From assembly GCA_041652575.1 (NCBI GenBank), contig JBAZHC010000003.1, positions 124,001 through 188,000 on the forward strand: 64,000 nucleotides of DNA, written 5' to 3'. This DNA comes from Phycisphaerae bacterium. GTDB taxonomy: Bacteria > Planctomycetota > Phycisphaerae > Sedimentisphaerales > UBA12454. A program made the position numbers and the translations under genes. Shown here piece after piece: positions 27,013 to 35,674 of the stretch. Positions within the stretch are counted from its first letter, which is position 1, and each line of letters begins with the position of its first letter. The notes under the pieces were generated by a model. That model worked only from the letters and a program-made list of their open reading frames with translations. It did no database searches and was not told where the DNA came from.

Positions 27013-27462
27013 ATGAAAAACTCATTTGAATATATCGAAAAATTAATTAATGAAAATAATGTCGAAAAAGCACTCGATATACTTAACCACAATCCCGACA
27101 GGTCTATATGGTTTCAAAATGCCCGTGCGGTTTGTCTGATGCGATTGAATTCTCCCGGAAATGCCGTAAAAACTCTTACGTCCATCGTATATCCCAACAG
27201 TTTCGTGATGATAAATCCCGATGCGCCGGACAAAATCAAACTAAACATGGCCGAAGCAATGCTGCTGACAGGGAATGTGGCTGGAGCCGTTAAATTAATA
27301 GAAAACAGTCCACAGGATTGTCCATTGCGAAATAAACTCGAAACAGCCATTAAAAAATGGAAGCTGTCATTGCCTTTCTGGTCTCGTTTAGCGATTACAT
27401 TATTTGGGACATTACCCTACGATAGACCTATTGCTGTTGAACGTCCCTATGGAGTCATTTAA
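27013..27462 (+). CDS. TPR-like cytoplasmic protein
   Basis: 149 aa from the ATG with GGAGTG upstream. Helical pairs NNVEKALDILNHNPDR, NARAVCLMRLNSPGNAVKTL and LNMAEAMLLTGNVAGAVKLI fit TPR units. No signal peptide; the hydrophobic stretch LPFWSRLAITLFGTL near the end could be a membrane touch. It precedes the sigma-54 activator by 270 bp, but no functional link is shown. Confidence 0.6.
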   Translation: MKNSFEYIEKLINENNVEKALDILNHNPDRSIWFQNARAVCLMRLNSPGNAVKTLTSIVYPNSFVMINPDAPDKIKLNMAEAMLLTGNVAGAVKLIENSPQDCPLRNKLETAIKKWKLSLPFWSRLAITLFGTLPYDRPIAVERPYGVI

Positions 27463-27534
27463 GGCTATATAGCAATACAATCATTCTTAACAATTAAGGG
27501 CAGCTCTAATAATTGCTTTTGAGCAGAAGAGCAT

Positions 27535-27619
27535 AGGTTCTCTGTTTGAAGCCTGGATTTCTCGATAAAATAAATTGACAAAATATACAATACAGGAGAC
27601 TGGGGCGAAATCCCATTTT
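27535..27619 (+). repeat. Duplicated 85-bp leader element, copy B
   Basis: Partner of 26415-26499; the core keeps ATTGACAAAATA, ACAATAC, GGAGACT and CGAAATCC. In its small hairpin TGGG-GCGAAA-TCCCA some changes from copy A keep pairing. It lies upstream of the sigma-54 activator gene. Confidence 0.65.
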
Positions 27620-27652
27620 AGCTTCAAAACAAAGAAACTTTCGCTTTTTTTT

Positions 27653-27693
27653 AACAATATTGTAATTTATTGCTTTTTGACTACAATTTCGTA
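27653..27693. promoter_or_regulatory. Operator pair in the activator gene leader
   Basis: AACAATATTGTA (27653-27664) and TACAATTTCGTA (27682-27693), centres 29 bp apart, of the same class as the pairs before the four sigma-54 promoters. The second overlaps a TTGACT hexamer (27677-27682). No -24/-12 element is present, so binding here would more likely repress (autoregulation). Confidence 0.55.
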
Positions 27694-27730
27694 TGCTATA
27701 TTTGTATGTTATAGTCAAAGAGAAAAAAAT

Positions 27731-29260
27731 ATGGCAGTCAAACTATCAAAGGAAGTACAGTTGTTAGGCGATATGGCCAGGGCCTTTGCCGAGTCCCTCG
27801 ACCTTGAGTTTACACTCAAGGCCATCCTGAAATCTCTCGATACACACGTCAAACTGCAAAGAGGAACGATTACCCTGCTTGACCCCGGAACGGAAACGAT
27901 AAATATAAAAGTGGCGCACGGCCTGAGTGAAGAATCTAAACAATTAGGCAGTTATAAAATCGGTGAAGGCGTTACGGGTACTGTTGTTCAAACCGGCAAA
28001 GAAATTGTCGTGCCGGACATTTCAAAAGACAACAGATTTCTTCACAAAACTCATTCCAGAAGTCAGGCACATGGCAAACAAATCGCCTTTTACTGTGTGC
28101 CGATAAAACTCGAAGGCAGAACAATCGGAACTCTCAGTGTCGACAGACAGGTTCAAAAAGACGATGACGTGGAAGCAAATCTGAATCTCCTGAATGTCAT
28201 AGCGACAATGGTCGCACAAGCGGTAAAACTCAATAAACTTGTCGAATCCGACCGAAGACAGCTTTCAGAAGAAAACCTGCGGCTGAGACAGGAATTAAAA
28301 ACACACTTCAATATAGACAATATGGTCGGCACAAGCAACGCGATGAAACAAATTTACCGCCTTATCGAACAGGTCGCCGACAGCAACGCTACCGTCCTGA
28401 TTCGCGGAGAAAGCGGAACCGGCAAAGACCTCGTCGCTCACGCAATCCATTATAACAGTAACAGGGCAAGTAAGCCTTTCGTAAAGGTAAACTGCACCGC
28501 CCTGCCGGAAACACTGCTCGAAAGCGAACTGTTCGGCCATGAAAAAGGCTCTTTTACAGGGGCAACCGAAAGAAAGGCCGGCAGATTCGAAAGAGCAAAC
28601 GGCGGTACAATATTCCTCGATGAAATAGGCGATTTTTCCATAAATCTGCAGGTTAAATTGCTCAGGGTTATTCAATTCAGAGAGTTTGAACGAGTCGGCG
28701 GAACCGAAACTATAAAGGCAAATGTACGCATTATCGTTGCTACAAATAAAAATCTCGAAGAACAAATTAAGGAAAAACTCTTCAGAGAGGACCTCTATTA
28801 CAGGATAAACGTTTTTCCAATTTATCTGCCGCCGCTTAGAGAACGAAAAGACGATATCATGCTCCTGGCCGATTATTTCCTTGAACAATTCACGAAAGAA
28901 AATAACAAAAGAATCACACGCATCTCAACGCCGGCAATCGAAATGCTTACAAGTTATCACTGGCCGGGGAATATAAGGGAACTTGAAAACTGCATGGAAA
29001 GAGCTGTCCTTTTGTGCAATGAAGATGTCATACGTTCCGAACATCTGCCGCCATCGCTGCAAATGATTAAGAAAAGCGAAACCGCCTCGGGCCGTTCACT
29101 TATAGAGATCATAGAAAACAAAGAAAAAGAACTTATCATCGACTCTCTCAAAAAATACAACGGACAGCAAAGAAGAGCGGCAAAAGAACTGGGACTGACG
29201 GAACGAATCCTCGGATACAAAATCAAAAAATACGGGATATTCCCTAAATTGCTCTCTTAA
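27731..29260 (+). CDS. Sigma-54-dependent activator, GAF-AAA+-Fis (NifA-like)
   Basis: 509 aa. Residues about 1-175 form a GAF domain with the NifA-style run YKIGEGVTGTVVQTGKEIVV. The AAA+ domain starts near 195: Walker A GESGTGKD at 226-233, sigma-54-contacting loop GSFTGA at 273-278 (usual form GAFTGA), Walker B TIFLDEIG, and WPGNIRELEN. A Fis-type HTH ends the protein (QRRAAKELGLTERILGYKIKKYG). There is no receiver domain, so it senses a ligand rather than a kinase; 2-oxoglutarate or PII is a reasonable guess by analogy with NifA. Upstream ATG choices run through AT-rich leader and are rejected. It sits directly before the amt/gln genes. Confidence 0.9.
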   Translation: MAVKLSKEVQLLGDMARAFAESLDLEFTLKAILKSLDTHVKLQRGTITLLDPGTETINIKVAHGLSEESKQLGSYKIGEGVTGTVVQTGKEIVVPDISKDNRFLHKTHSRSQAHGKQIAFYCVPIKLEGRTIGTLSVDRQVQKDDDVEANLNLLNVIATMVAQAVKLNKLVESDRRQLSEENLRLRQELKTHFNIDNMVGTSNAMKQIYRLIEQVADSNATVLIRGESGTGKDLVAHAIHYNSNRASKPFVKVNCTALPETLLESELFGHEKGSFTGATERKAGRFERANGGTIFLDEIGDFSINLQVKLLRVIQFREFERVGGTETIKANVRIIVATNKNLEEQIKEKLFREDLYYRINVFPIYLPPLRERKDDIMLLADYFLEQFTKENNKRITRISTPAIEMLTSYHWPGNIRELENCMERAVLLCNEDVIRSEHLPPSLQMIKKSETASGRSLIEIIENKEKELIIDSLKKYNGQQRRAAKELGLTERILGYKIKKYGIFPKLLS

Positions 29261-29263
29261 AAA

Positions 29264-29305
29264 TACAAAATTGTAGTGCAAAAATTCTACTTCTACATTA
29301 TTGTA
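29264..29305. promoter_or_regulatory. Operator pair before the barrel-amt1-glnK1 operon
   Basis: TACAAAATTGTA (29264-29275) and TACATTATTGTA (29294-29305), both perfect or near-perfect palindromes, centres exactly 30 bp apart. The nearer centre is about 98 bp before the -24 element. Confidence 0.75.
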
Positions 29306-29397
29306 TTCCAGCACAGCTAAGCCAACTAAAGTTTCTCCACATCGCAACACATTGCAAAACAAGCACTTAAGATTAAATTGAAAATTATTGCATTCTT

Positions 29398-29413
29398 TGG
29401 CACGAAGATTGCT
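29398..29413 (+). promoter_or_regulatory. Sigma-54 promoter of the barrel-amt1-glnK1 operon
   Basis: TGGCACG, 4 bp, TTGCT: an exact match to the -24/-12 consensus. Expected start about 12 bp downstream, leaving a leader of about 50 bases. Confidence 0.9.
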
Positions 29414-29475
29414 TTATGTAAAACGTTAATTGTTTGTTTTTTTATTAACCGCATTTTTTTAATGGAGACAGAGAA

Positions 29476-30237
29476 ATGAAAAAGTTAGTACTATTGCTGG
29501 CATTGTTAGTAGCCTCTTCAGCTGTGTTGGCGGAAGGTGAAGACAAGATTGGATTTACTATTGGCAGTGACTTCTTCAGCAAGTATGTATGGCGTGGACA
29601 ATTGCTTAATGACGACTTTGTTTTTCAACCGAGCATCGGCGCCAGTTACAAGGGATTTACAGCAAGTATCTGGGGCAATGTTGACACAACAAACTATCAT
29701 GGCGATAGCGGTGAATTTACCGAGTATGATCTGACATTCGATTACAGCGGTAAATTCAGTGAAGACAGCAAAGTCGGCTATTCGGTAGGTTTAATACATT
29801 ATCACTTCCCGAGTTTGTCCTATTCGGATACAACGGAACTTTACTGGGGATTCAATTTTGACGTACCATTAAGTCCGACTATCAAAGTGTATCATGGCCT
29901 CGGCAACGAAAATGGAATATACGCAAACTTCGGTCTGTCGCATACATTTGAAAAGGTCCTGAAATTTAGCGATACCATTACAGGCGACCTGGCACTTGGA
30001 GCTTCTATCGGCTGGGGAAACGGTACATACAATAAAGACTATTGGGGCGTCGATGAGTCCCGGCTGAACGATTTGGCATTTACAGTCGGCATCCCTATCG
30101 ATCTGGGCAATGGATGGGCCGTAAAGCCGAGCTTTAACTATGTAGTACTTGTCGATGGAAAAATTCGTGATACTGACGCATACGGCAAATCCAGTGACTA
30201 TTTCTTTACGGGTATAAGCATCTCGAAATCTTTTTAA
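29476..30237 (+). CDS. Outer-membrane beta-barrel protein (TorF/porin-like)
   Basis: A signal peptide (KKLVLLLALLVASSAVLA) is followed by about 234 residues of alternating strands with aromatic girdles (SDFFSKYVWRGQLL, GFTASIWGNVD) and C-terminal Phe (SISKSF), as in outer-membrane barrels. The opening resembles the TorF/Gcw_chp putative porins. First gene of a sigma-54 operon with amt1, 40 bp upstream of it. Inference: it passes ammonium or small nitrogen compounds through the outer membrane. Confidence 0.7.
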   Translation: MKKLVLLLALLVASSAVLAEGEDKIGFTIGSDFFSKYVWRGQLLNDDFVFQPSIGASYKGFTASIWGNVDTTNYHGDSGEFTEYDLTFDYSGKFSEDSKVGYSVGLIHYHFPSLSYSDTTELYWGFNFDVPLSPTIKVYHGLGNENGIYANFGLSHTFEKVLKFSDTITGDLALGASIGWGNGTYNKDYWGVDESRLNDLAFTVGIPIDLGNGWAVKPSFNYVVLVDGKIRDTDAYGKSSDYFFTGISISKSF

Positions 30238-30277
30238 AAGTTAAGAATCTGATTTGTTAAATTTTAAGGAAATTAAA

Positions 30278-31630
30278 ATGAAAAAGGTAAAAATACCTTT
30301 GGTGGTGGTTGTTTGTGCCCTGATAGCGGCAATGCCGGCAATATGTATGGCCGATGAACAAGCGGCACTAACGCTTGAATCCGTCAAAGCGGAACTGCAA
30401 AACAACATTAATATCGTCTGGACCTGCGTCGCGGCGTTTCTCGTATTCTTTATGCAGGCTGGTTTCGCCCTGGTTGAAACAGGTTTTACGCGGGCTAAAA
30501 ATTCAGTTAACATCCTGATGAAAAACCTGATGGACTTTGTGATTGGCAGTCTCGCGTTTTTTCTGCTCGGATTCGGGCTGATGTTTGGCGTCTCAAACGG
30601 CTTATTCGGCACCTCTATGTTTGCAATGAACGGGACAGCACCGGGAGACAGTTGGAATTGGACGTTCCTCATTTTCCAAACTGTATTTGCCGCAACTGCC
30701 GCGACAATTGTTTCTGGCGCCATGGCGGAAAGAACAAAATTTATCAGCTATTTAGTTTACAGTGCGGTTATTAGCATTGTTATTTATCCCATATTCGGTT
30801 CCTGGGCATGGGGCAATCTGCTGCTGACCGACAATCACAGCTGGCTGGCTAACATGGGGTTTCATGATTTTGCCGGTTCTACTGTCGTGCATTCAATAGG
30901 CGGATGGCTTGCGTTATCTGGTGCTGTTATGCTTGGGCCGCGTCTTGGAAAATACGGCCCGGACGGCAAACCGCGTGCTATTCTCGGTCACAGTATGCCG
31001 CTGGCAACACTGGGCGTATTTATTCTGTGGTTCGGCTGGTTCGGATTCAACCCCGGCAGTACAACCGCGGGTAACGGTCTTGGCGGTTATATCGCGGTTA
31101 CTACAAATTTAGCTGCTGCAGCGGGAGCTTTAACTGCATTAATCGCATCATGGAAAATCATTAAAAAACCGGATATTGGAATGACACTGAACGGTGCGCT
31201 TGCCGGCCTGGTAGCAATAACCTGTCCATGTGACGGAGTTTCGCCAATGAGTGCAATTGCTATTGGCGGTGTCGCAGGAGTTTTGGTAGTTCTCAGCGTA
31301 TTATTCTTTGATTATGTGCTCAAAATAGATGACCCGGTCGGTGCAGTCAGCGTTCACGCTGTAAACGGACTATGGGGAACCTTGTCATACGGCCTGTTTG
31401 CGATAAACGGCGGTCTGTTTAATGGCGGCGGTTTCAAACTTCTGGGCGTACAGTTTATCGGAGCCGCAACTGCCTTCGTATGGGCATTCGGACTCGGTAT
31501 AATACTATTCTGGATACTTCGCAACTCGGTTGGGCTTCGTACCAGTGCCGAAGAAGAACTTAAAGGTCTCGATATCGGCGAACACGGCAATGAAGCTTAT
31601 GCCGGTTTCCAAGTATTCACTACAGAATAA
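30278..31630 (+). CDS. amt: Ammonium transporter 1
   Basis: An 11-helix Amt channel preceded by a cleavable-looking signal peptide (MKKVKIPLVVVVCALIAAM). Family signatures: FALVETGFTRAKN, DFAGSTVVHSIGG (first pore His), FGWFGFNPGST and VSVHAVNGLWGT (second pore His). The C-terminal tail GLDIGEHGNEAYAGF is the region that contacts PII. AAGGAA ribosome site. glnK1 follows 12 bp later. Induced under nitrogen limitation, judging by the sigma-54 promoter upstream. Confidence 0.95.
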   Translation: MKKVKIPLVVVVCALIAAMPAICMADEQAALTLESVKAELQNNINIVWTCVAAFLVFFMQAGFALVETGFTRAKNSVNILMKNLMDFVIGSLAFFLLGFGLMFGVSNGLFGTSMFAMNGTAPGDSWNWTFLIFQTVFAATAATIVSGAMAERTKFISYLVYSAVISIVIYPIFGSWAWGNLLLTDNHSWLANMGFHDFAGSTVVHSIGGWLALSGAVMLGPRLGKYGPDGKPRAILGHSMPLATLGVFILWFGWFGFNPGSTTAGNGLGGYIAVTTNLAAAAGALTALIASWKIIKKPDIGMTLNGALAGLVAITCPCDGVSPMSAIAIGGVAGVLVVLSVLFFDYVLKIDDPVGAVSVHAVNGLWGTLSYGLFAINGGLFNGGGFKLLGVQFIGAATAFVWAFGLGIILFWILRNSVGLRTSAEEELKGLDIGEHGNEAYAGFQVFTTE

Positions 31631-31642
31631 GGAGATATAAAT

Positions 31643-31984
31643 ATGAAATTGATAATTGCATATATTCAACCACACAAACTCAGTGATGTAAAACAAGCTC
31701 TGTACAAAGCAGAGGTTCACAAAATGAGCGTAACGAACTCACTGGGCTGCGGGCAGCAAAAAGGTTACCACGAATCGTACCGTGGGGTTGGCATCGAGGT
31801 CAATCTTTTAAAGAAGGTGCGGCTCGAAGTCGCCGTCAATGAAGGCTTCGTCGAAAAAACCGTAAAAGCCATTATAGATGGTGCAAGAACAGGACAAATA
31901 GGTGACGGTAAAATATTTATTATTGACCTGCCGGAATGTATAAGAATCCGGACAGGTGAACGAGGAGGTGAAGCAATCGGATAA
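31643..31984 (+). CDS. glnK: PII signalling protein 1 (GlnK-like)
   Basis: 113 aa trimeric PII protein that would sense ATP/ADP and 2-oxoglutarate and block its partner Amt. T-loop CGQQKGYHESYRGVGIEV: Q39 and K40 are kept, but the uridylylated Tyr51 is Ile. Tyr46 remains. B-loop GARTGQIGDGKIF and C-terminal RIRTGERGGEAI are normal. Paired with amt1. Without Tyr51, classical GlnD control is unlikely. Confidence 0.93.
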   Translation: MKLIIAYIQPHKLSDVKQALYKAEVHKMSVTNSLGCGQQKGYHESYRGVGIEVNLLKKVRLEVAVNEGFVEKTVKAIIDGARTGQIGDGKIFIIDLPECIRIRTGERGGEAIG

Positions 31985-32046
31985 TATTGACCTTAACCAG
32001 TCGTCCATAGAGAAGGCACCACTTCCAAAATTGTGCCCTGAACTTT

Positions 32047-32073
32047 AAGGGGTCCGTAATAGCCGGGCCCCTT
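32047..32073 (+). terminator. Hairpin after glnK1
   Basis: AAGGGGTCC pairs with GGGCCCCTT (one G-U), loop 9. The T-run after it is weak. Just upstream, GGCACC...GTGCC forms a second hairpin that is also found after glnK2. Confidence 0.6.
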
Positions 32074-32094
32074 GGTTCATAAATCCAAAAAATC

Positions 32095-32136
32095 TACATT
32101 TTCGTATTTCGCCAACAGTTATATTACATTATTGTA
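32095..32136. promoter_or_regulatory. Operator pair before amt2
   Basis: TACATTTTCGTA (32095-32106) and TACATTATTGTA (32125-32136), centres 30 bp apart; the nearer centre lies about 96 bp before the -24 element. Confidence 0.75.
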
Positions 32137-32226
32137 ATTATCGCCAAACACAACAAGCCGAATAAATTTTCCATAACTTATTTATAAATAAACAGTTAAA
32201 AGAATTTATACACAAAAAATAACGAT

Positions 32227-32242
32227 TGGCACAATTATTGCA
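32227..32242 (+). promoter_or_regulatory. Sigma-54 promoter of amt2-glnK2
   Basis: TGGCACA, 4 bp, TTGCA: exact consensus. The leader to the amt2 ATG is about 90 bases. Confidence 0.92.
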
Positions 32243-32270
32243 ATTAATAATTCAATAGCTATTCATTAAC

Positions 32271-32306
32271 ATGGACGACTGCAAAAATTTGAAAAAGTTT
32301 TTGCAG
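32271..32306 (+). other. Leader hairpin of amt2 with complement to the glnK1 3' region
   Basis: ATGGACGACTG (32271-32281) is the exact reverse complement of CAGTCGTCCAT at 31998-32008, just after glnK1. It runs into a perfect hairpin CTGCAAAAA / TTTTTGCAG (32279-32306, loop 10). Both lie in the predicted amt2 leader. Confidence 0.5.
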
Positions 32307-32345
32307 AATTATTAATTTTATTAACTCAATTTTAGGACACAAAAA

Positions 32346-33647
32346 ATGACTATGGACACAAAAGTAATGGTAGACACGATGTGGGTTCTGATAACCGCGT
32401 TTCTCGTTTTCTTTATGAACCTTGGCTTTGCCGCGGTGGAATCTGGATTTGCGAGAGCAAAAAACTGCGTAAATATCATGTCTAAAAATTTTGTTGTATT
32501 CGCAGTCTCCTCGCTGGGGTTCTTATTTATAGGATGGGGAATAATGTTCGGCGACGGTAACGGCTTTTTAGGATTACATGGTCTGTTCTTCGTCGGCGGT
32601 GCGGATAATTCGCCTGCAATAGGAGAGGCTTATAAGGGAGTATATTCCGCTATATCCTGGACAGGTGTGCCGTTATGGGCAAAATTTTTCTTCCAATTGG
32701 TTTTCTGCGGCACTGCGGCAACCATCGTTTCGGGAGCGGTAGCTGAACGCATCAAATATATAGCATTCATTTTCTTCTCTTTTGTTATGACAATGCTGAT
32801 TTATCCGGTCATCGGTCACTGGGTATGGGGCGGCGGATGGCTTGCAAAAATGGGAATGTTCGATTTTGCAGGTTCAACGGTCGTGCATAGTGTCGGCGGA
32901 TGGGCGGCTTTGGCGGGCGTGATAGTGCTCGGACCGCGAATTGGAAAATACGACAATGGTCATATTAAAGCCATACCCGGCCACAATCTTTCGTTGGCAA
33001 CTATTGGAACATTCGTTTTGTGGTTCGGCTGGTTCGGATTTAATCCCGGCTCTACAATGGCCGCCGACCCCGGAGCAATCGCACACATTGCTGTAACTAC
33101 CAATACGGCAGCTGCGGCAGCCATTATGAGCGCAACTATACTTTCGTGGCTATTGATGGGCAAACCTGATTTGGGAATGACCCTTAATGGATGCCTTGCA
33201 GGGTTAGTCGCAATTACAGCTCCATGTGCATTTGTCAGCGTCGGAAGTTCCCTGGTAATAGGCCTTGTAGCAGGCGTACTGGTCGTGTTGGCTGTAATGA
33301 TGTTTGACAAATTTCGGCTGGACGATCCGGTAGGCGCTTTATCAGTCCACCTTGTCAACGGCGTATTCGGAACTCTGTGCGTTGGTCTGTTCGCTCAAGA
33401 CAAACTCACCGGAACCGCAACAGGCAACGGCCTGTTCTACGGCGGCGGTCTTAAACTGCTCGGAGTTCAATTTACTGCTGTGGTTTCAGTCGGCCTGTTC
33501 GTATTCATAGTTGCATTGGTAACATGGTCGATTCTGAAAGCTGTTATGGGCATTCGCGTTTCGCGTGAAGAAGAACTGCGGGGCCTTGATATCGGCGAAC
33601 ATGGAAATGAAGCTTACGCAGGATTCCAGGTATTTACTACAGAATAA
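32346..33647 (+). CDS. amt: Ammonium transporter 2
   Basis: 433 aa, clearly a paralogue of amt1: FAAVESGFARAKN, FDFAGSTVVHSVGG, LWFGWFGFNPGST and LSVHLVNGVFGT are all present, and the last 17 residues (GLDIGEHGNEAYAGFQV...) are shared with amt1. Unlike amt1 it has no signal peptide and starts next to TM1. AGGAC ribosome site. glnK2 follows 27 bp later. Confidence 0.95.
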   Translation: MTMDTKVMVDTMWVLITAFLVFFMNLGFAAVESGFARAKNCVNIMSKNFVVFAVSSLGFLFIGWGIMFGDGNGFLGLHGLFFVGGADNSPAIGEAYKGVYSAISWTGVPLWAKFFFQLVFCGTAATIVSGAVAERIKYIAFIFFSFVMTMLIYPVIGHWVWGGGWLAKMGMFDFAGSTVVHSVGGWAALAGVIVLGPRIGKYDNGHIKAIPGHNLSLATIGTFVLWFGWFGFNPGSTMAADPGAIAHIAVTTNTAAAAAIMSATILSWLLMGKPDLGMTLNGCLAGLVAITAPCAFVSVGSSLVIGLVAGVLVVLAVMMFDKFRLDDPVGALSVHLVNGVFGTLCVGLFAQDKLTGTATGNGLFYGGGLKLLGVQFTAVVSVGLFVFIVALVTWSILKAVMGIRVSREEELRGLDIGEHGNEAYAGFQVFTTE

Positions 33648-33674
33648 TAACTTAACTATAAATGGAGATATAAT

Positions 33675-34016
33675 ATGAAACTTATAATCGCATATATTCA
33701 GCCTCACAAGCTTAATGACGTAAAACAATCTCTGTTCAAAGCTGAAGTTTATAAAGTATCCGTAACAAACTCATTAGGCTGCGGACAGCAAAAAGGCTAC
33801 CACGAGTCGTATCGCGGCGTACCGATTGAAGTGAATCTTCTAAAGAAAGTGCGTCTTGAAATAGCGGTAAATGAAAACTTTGTCGATAGAACTGTAAAGG
33901 CAATCATCGACGGCGCAAGAACCGGACAAATCGGAGACGGCAAAATCTTTGTTATTGACCTGCCGGAATGTATAAGAATCCGCACCGGCGAGCGAGGCGG
34001 CGAAGCTATCGGTTAA
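33675..34016 (+). CDS. glnK: PII signalling protein 2 (GlnK-like)
   Basis: Nearly identical to glnK1 in order and length (113 aa). T-loop CGQQKGYHESYRGVPIEV again has Ile at position 51 in place of Tyr. ATP-site GARTGQIGDGKIF and RIRTGERGGEA are intact. It would regulate amt2. The sequence after the stop (CAGTCGTCC..AAGGCACCACTTCC) is also shared with glnK1, showing the amt-glnK unit was duplicated with its 3' end. Confidence 0.93.
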   Translation: MKLIIAYIQPHKLNDVKQSLFKAEVYKVSVTNSLGCGQQKGYHESYRGVPIEVNLLKKVRLEIAVNENFVDRTVKAIIDGARTGQIGDGKIFVIDLPECIRIRTGERGGEAIG

Positions 34017-34075
34017 AAACTGACTTAAACAGTCGTCCGTATAAAAGGCACCACTTCCTAAAGTGCCAAGAGATT

Positions 34076-34099
34076 AGGGACTCGACTCTCCGAGTCCCT
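34076..34099 (+). terminator. Hairpin after glnK2
   Basis: AGGGACTCG / CGAGTCCCT, 9-bp perfect stem, loop ACTCTC. The following bases (GATTCTCTAAC) have only a poor T-run. Confidence 0.65.
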
Positions 34100-34123
34100 G
34101 ATTCTCTAACAATGTAGAGAAAC

Positions 34124-34165
34124 TACATAAATGTATTTTTTCTGCGTTTAAATCACAAATATGTA
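34124..34165. promoter_or_regulatory. Operator pair before amt3
   Basis: TACATAAATGTA (34124-34135) and CACAAATATGTA (34154-34165), centres 30 bp apart; the nearer centre is about 85 bp before the -24 element, roughly one helical turn closer than at the other promoters. Confidence 0.65.
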
Positions 34166-34243
34166 TAAAACACAAACTCGCTAAATCTGCGACAAATCAT
34201 TTAACTTTCTTCATAAGCGGCACTTAAGCGGAAATACATAAAC

Positions 34244-34259
34244 TGGCACAATTATTGCA
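34244..34259 (+). promoter_or_regulatory. Sigma-54 promoter of amt3-glnK3
   Basis: TGGCACA, 4 bp, TTGCA: exact consensus, about 75 bp before the amt3 ATG. Confidence 0.92.
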
Positions 34260-34333
34260 TATAACTAAAGAGTAAAATCTGGATTAATTGACTAACTAAA
34301 ACATTTGCATAATTTGGAAAGGAAGTGGTGCTA

Positions 34334-35656
34334 ATGAAGGTTAGTGTATGCAAACTGATTTGCTGCGCGATTTTTTTGTCACTTACCGCAGATCTGTGTC
34401 TTGCCCAGGAAACGACAACTGTTCTCAAAGTTGACAGCGGAGATACCGCATGGGTTCTTATGTCTGCGGCTCTCGTAATGCTGATGACACCGGGCCTGGC
34501 GTTCTTCTATGGCGGGCTTGTTAGGCGTAAAAATCACCTCAGTGTTTTAATGCAGTGTTTCATTGCACTGGCGGCTCTTAGCATTCAATGGGTTGTGTTC
34601 GGTTACAGTCTGTCTTTTGCACCCGGCAACGGCTTTATGGGAGGCCTGCAATGGTTCGGACTCAAAGGTGTCAGACTCGAACCTTATGCCGCTTACAGCT
34701 CGACAATTCCACACCAGGCATTTATGATTTTCCAGGCAATGTTCGCGGTCATTACACCTGCACTTATTATTGGCGCATTTGCAGAGCGAATGAAATTCTC
34801 GGCATATCTTATTTTCATATTGTTATGGGCAACGTTTGTATATGACCCAATCACGCACTGGGTCTGGGGCCAGGGCGGATGGCTTAGGGATATGGGCGTT
34901 CTGGATTTCGCAGGCGGAACAGTAGTTCACATAAACGCAGGCATCGCGGCTTTAGTTACCGCGTTAATGATAGGTAAAAGGTCCTGTTACGATAAATACG
35001 CCATCGCACCGCATAATCTGCCGTTCAGCGTTTTAGGAGCCGCCCTGCTTTGGTTCGGCTGGTTCGGTTTCAATGCCGGCAGCGCACTGGCTGCAAACGG
35101 TATAGCCGTAAACGCATTTGTCGTTACCAATACCGCAGGAGCCGCTGCTGCACTGACATGGGCGTTTATCGACTGGAAACTAAACGGCAATCCGACTATG
35201 CTCGGTACGATATCAGGAGCAATCGCGGGTCTGGCGGCAATCACACCGGCGGCAGGATTTGTCGGAATAGGAGCGGCCCTGGTAATTGGTGTCGTCGCAA
35301 GCATTCTTTGCTTCATCGCCGTAAGTTTCGTAAAACGAAAATTAGGTTATGACGATTCGCTCGACGCCTTCGGTGTGCACGGCATAAGCGGCTTCTGGGG
35401 AACATTAGCTGCGGGATTGTTCGCTTCAAAAGCCATAAACCCGGCCGGTGCCGATGGCTTGATGGCTGGAAATCCAAAACAATTTATGACTCAGCTTATC
35501 GCGGTAGCCGTGACTTTGGCTTATGCTTTTATTGGAACATACATTATTTATAAATTAATTGATGTAGTCATCGGCGTACGGGCCACTGAGGAAAATGAAG
35601 CGATAGGACTCGACCTGACCGAGCACAACGAACGTGCTTATACTATGCTCGAATAA
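34334..35656 (+). CDS. amt: Ammonium transporter 3
   Basis: 440 aa of a different Amt branch from amt1/amt2: MTPGLAFFYGGLVRRKN, LDFAGGTVVHINAG, FGVHGISGFWGT and C-tail GLDLTEHNERAY. This is the classic AmtB-like type. A signal peptide ends near CLAQE. The GTG three codons upstream is rejected in favour of the ATG with AAAGGAAG upstream. glnK3 follows 18 bp later. Confidence 0.95.
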   Translation: MKVSVCKLICCAIFLSLTADLCLAQETTTVLKVDSGDTAWVLMSAALVMLMTPGLAFFYGGLVRRKNHLSVLMQCFIALAALSIQWVVFGYSLSFAPGNGFMGGLQWFGLKGVRLEPYAAYSSTIPHQAFMIFQAMFAVITPALIIGAFAERMKFSAYLIFILLWATFVYDPITHWVWGQGGWLRDMGVLDFAGGTVVHINAGIAALVTALMIGKRSCYDKYAIAPHNLPFSVLGAALLWFGWFGFNAGSALAANGIAVNAFVVTNTAGAAAALTWAFIDWKLNGNPTMLGTISGAIAGLAAITPAAGFVGIGAALVIGVVASILCFIAVSFVKRKLGYDDSLDAFGVHGISGFWGTLAAGLFASKAINPAGADGLMAGNPKQFMTQLIAVAVTLAYAFIGTYIIYKLIDVVIGVRATEENEAIGLDLTEHNERAYTMLE

Positions 35657-35674
35657 AAGAAAGGGAAACCAAAT

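Noticed and set aside
29476..30237. Barrel gene as a second-messenger or nitrogenase-linked protein
   Set aside because: The signal peptide, strand pattern and C-terminal Phe fit an outer-membrane barrel; nothing supports another role.
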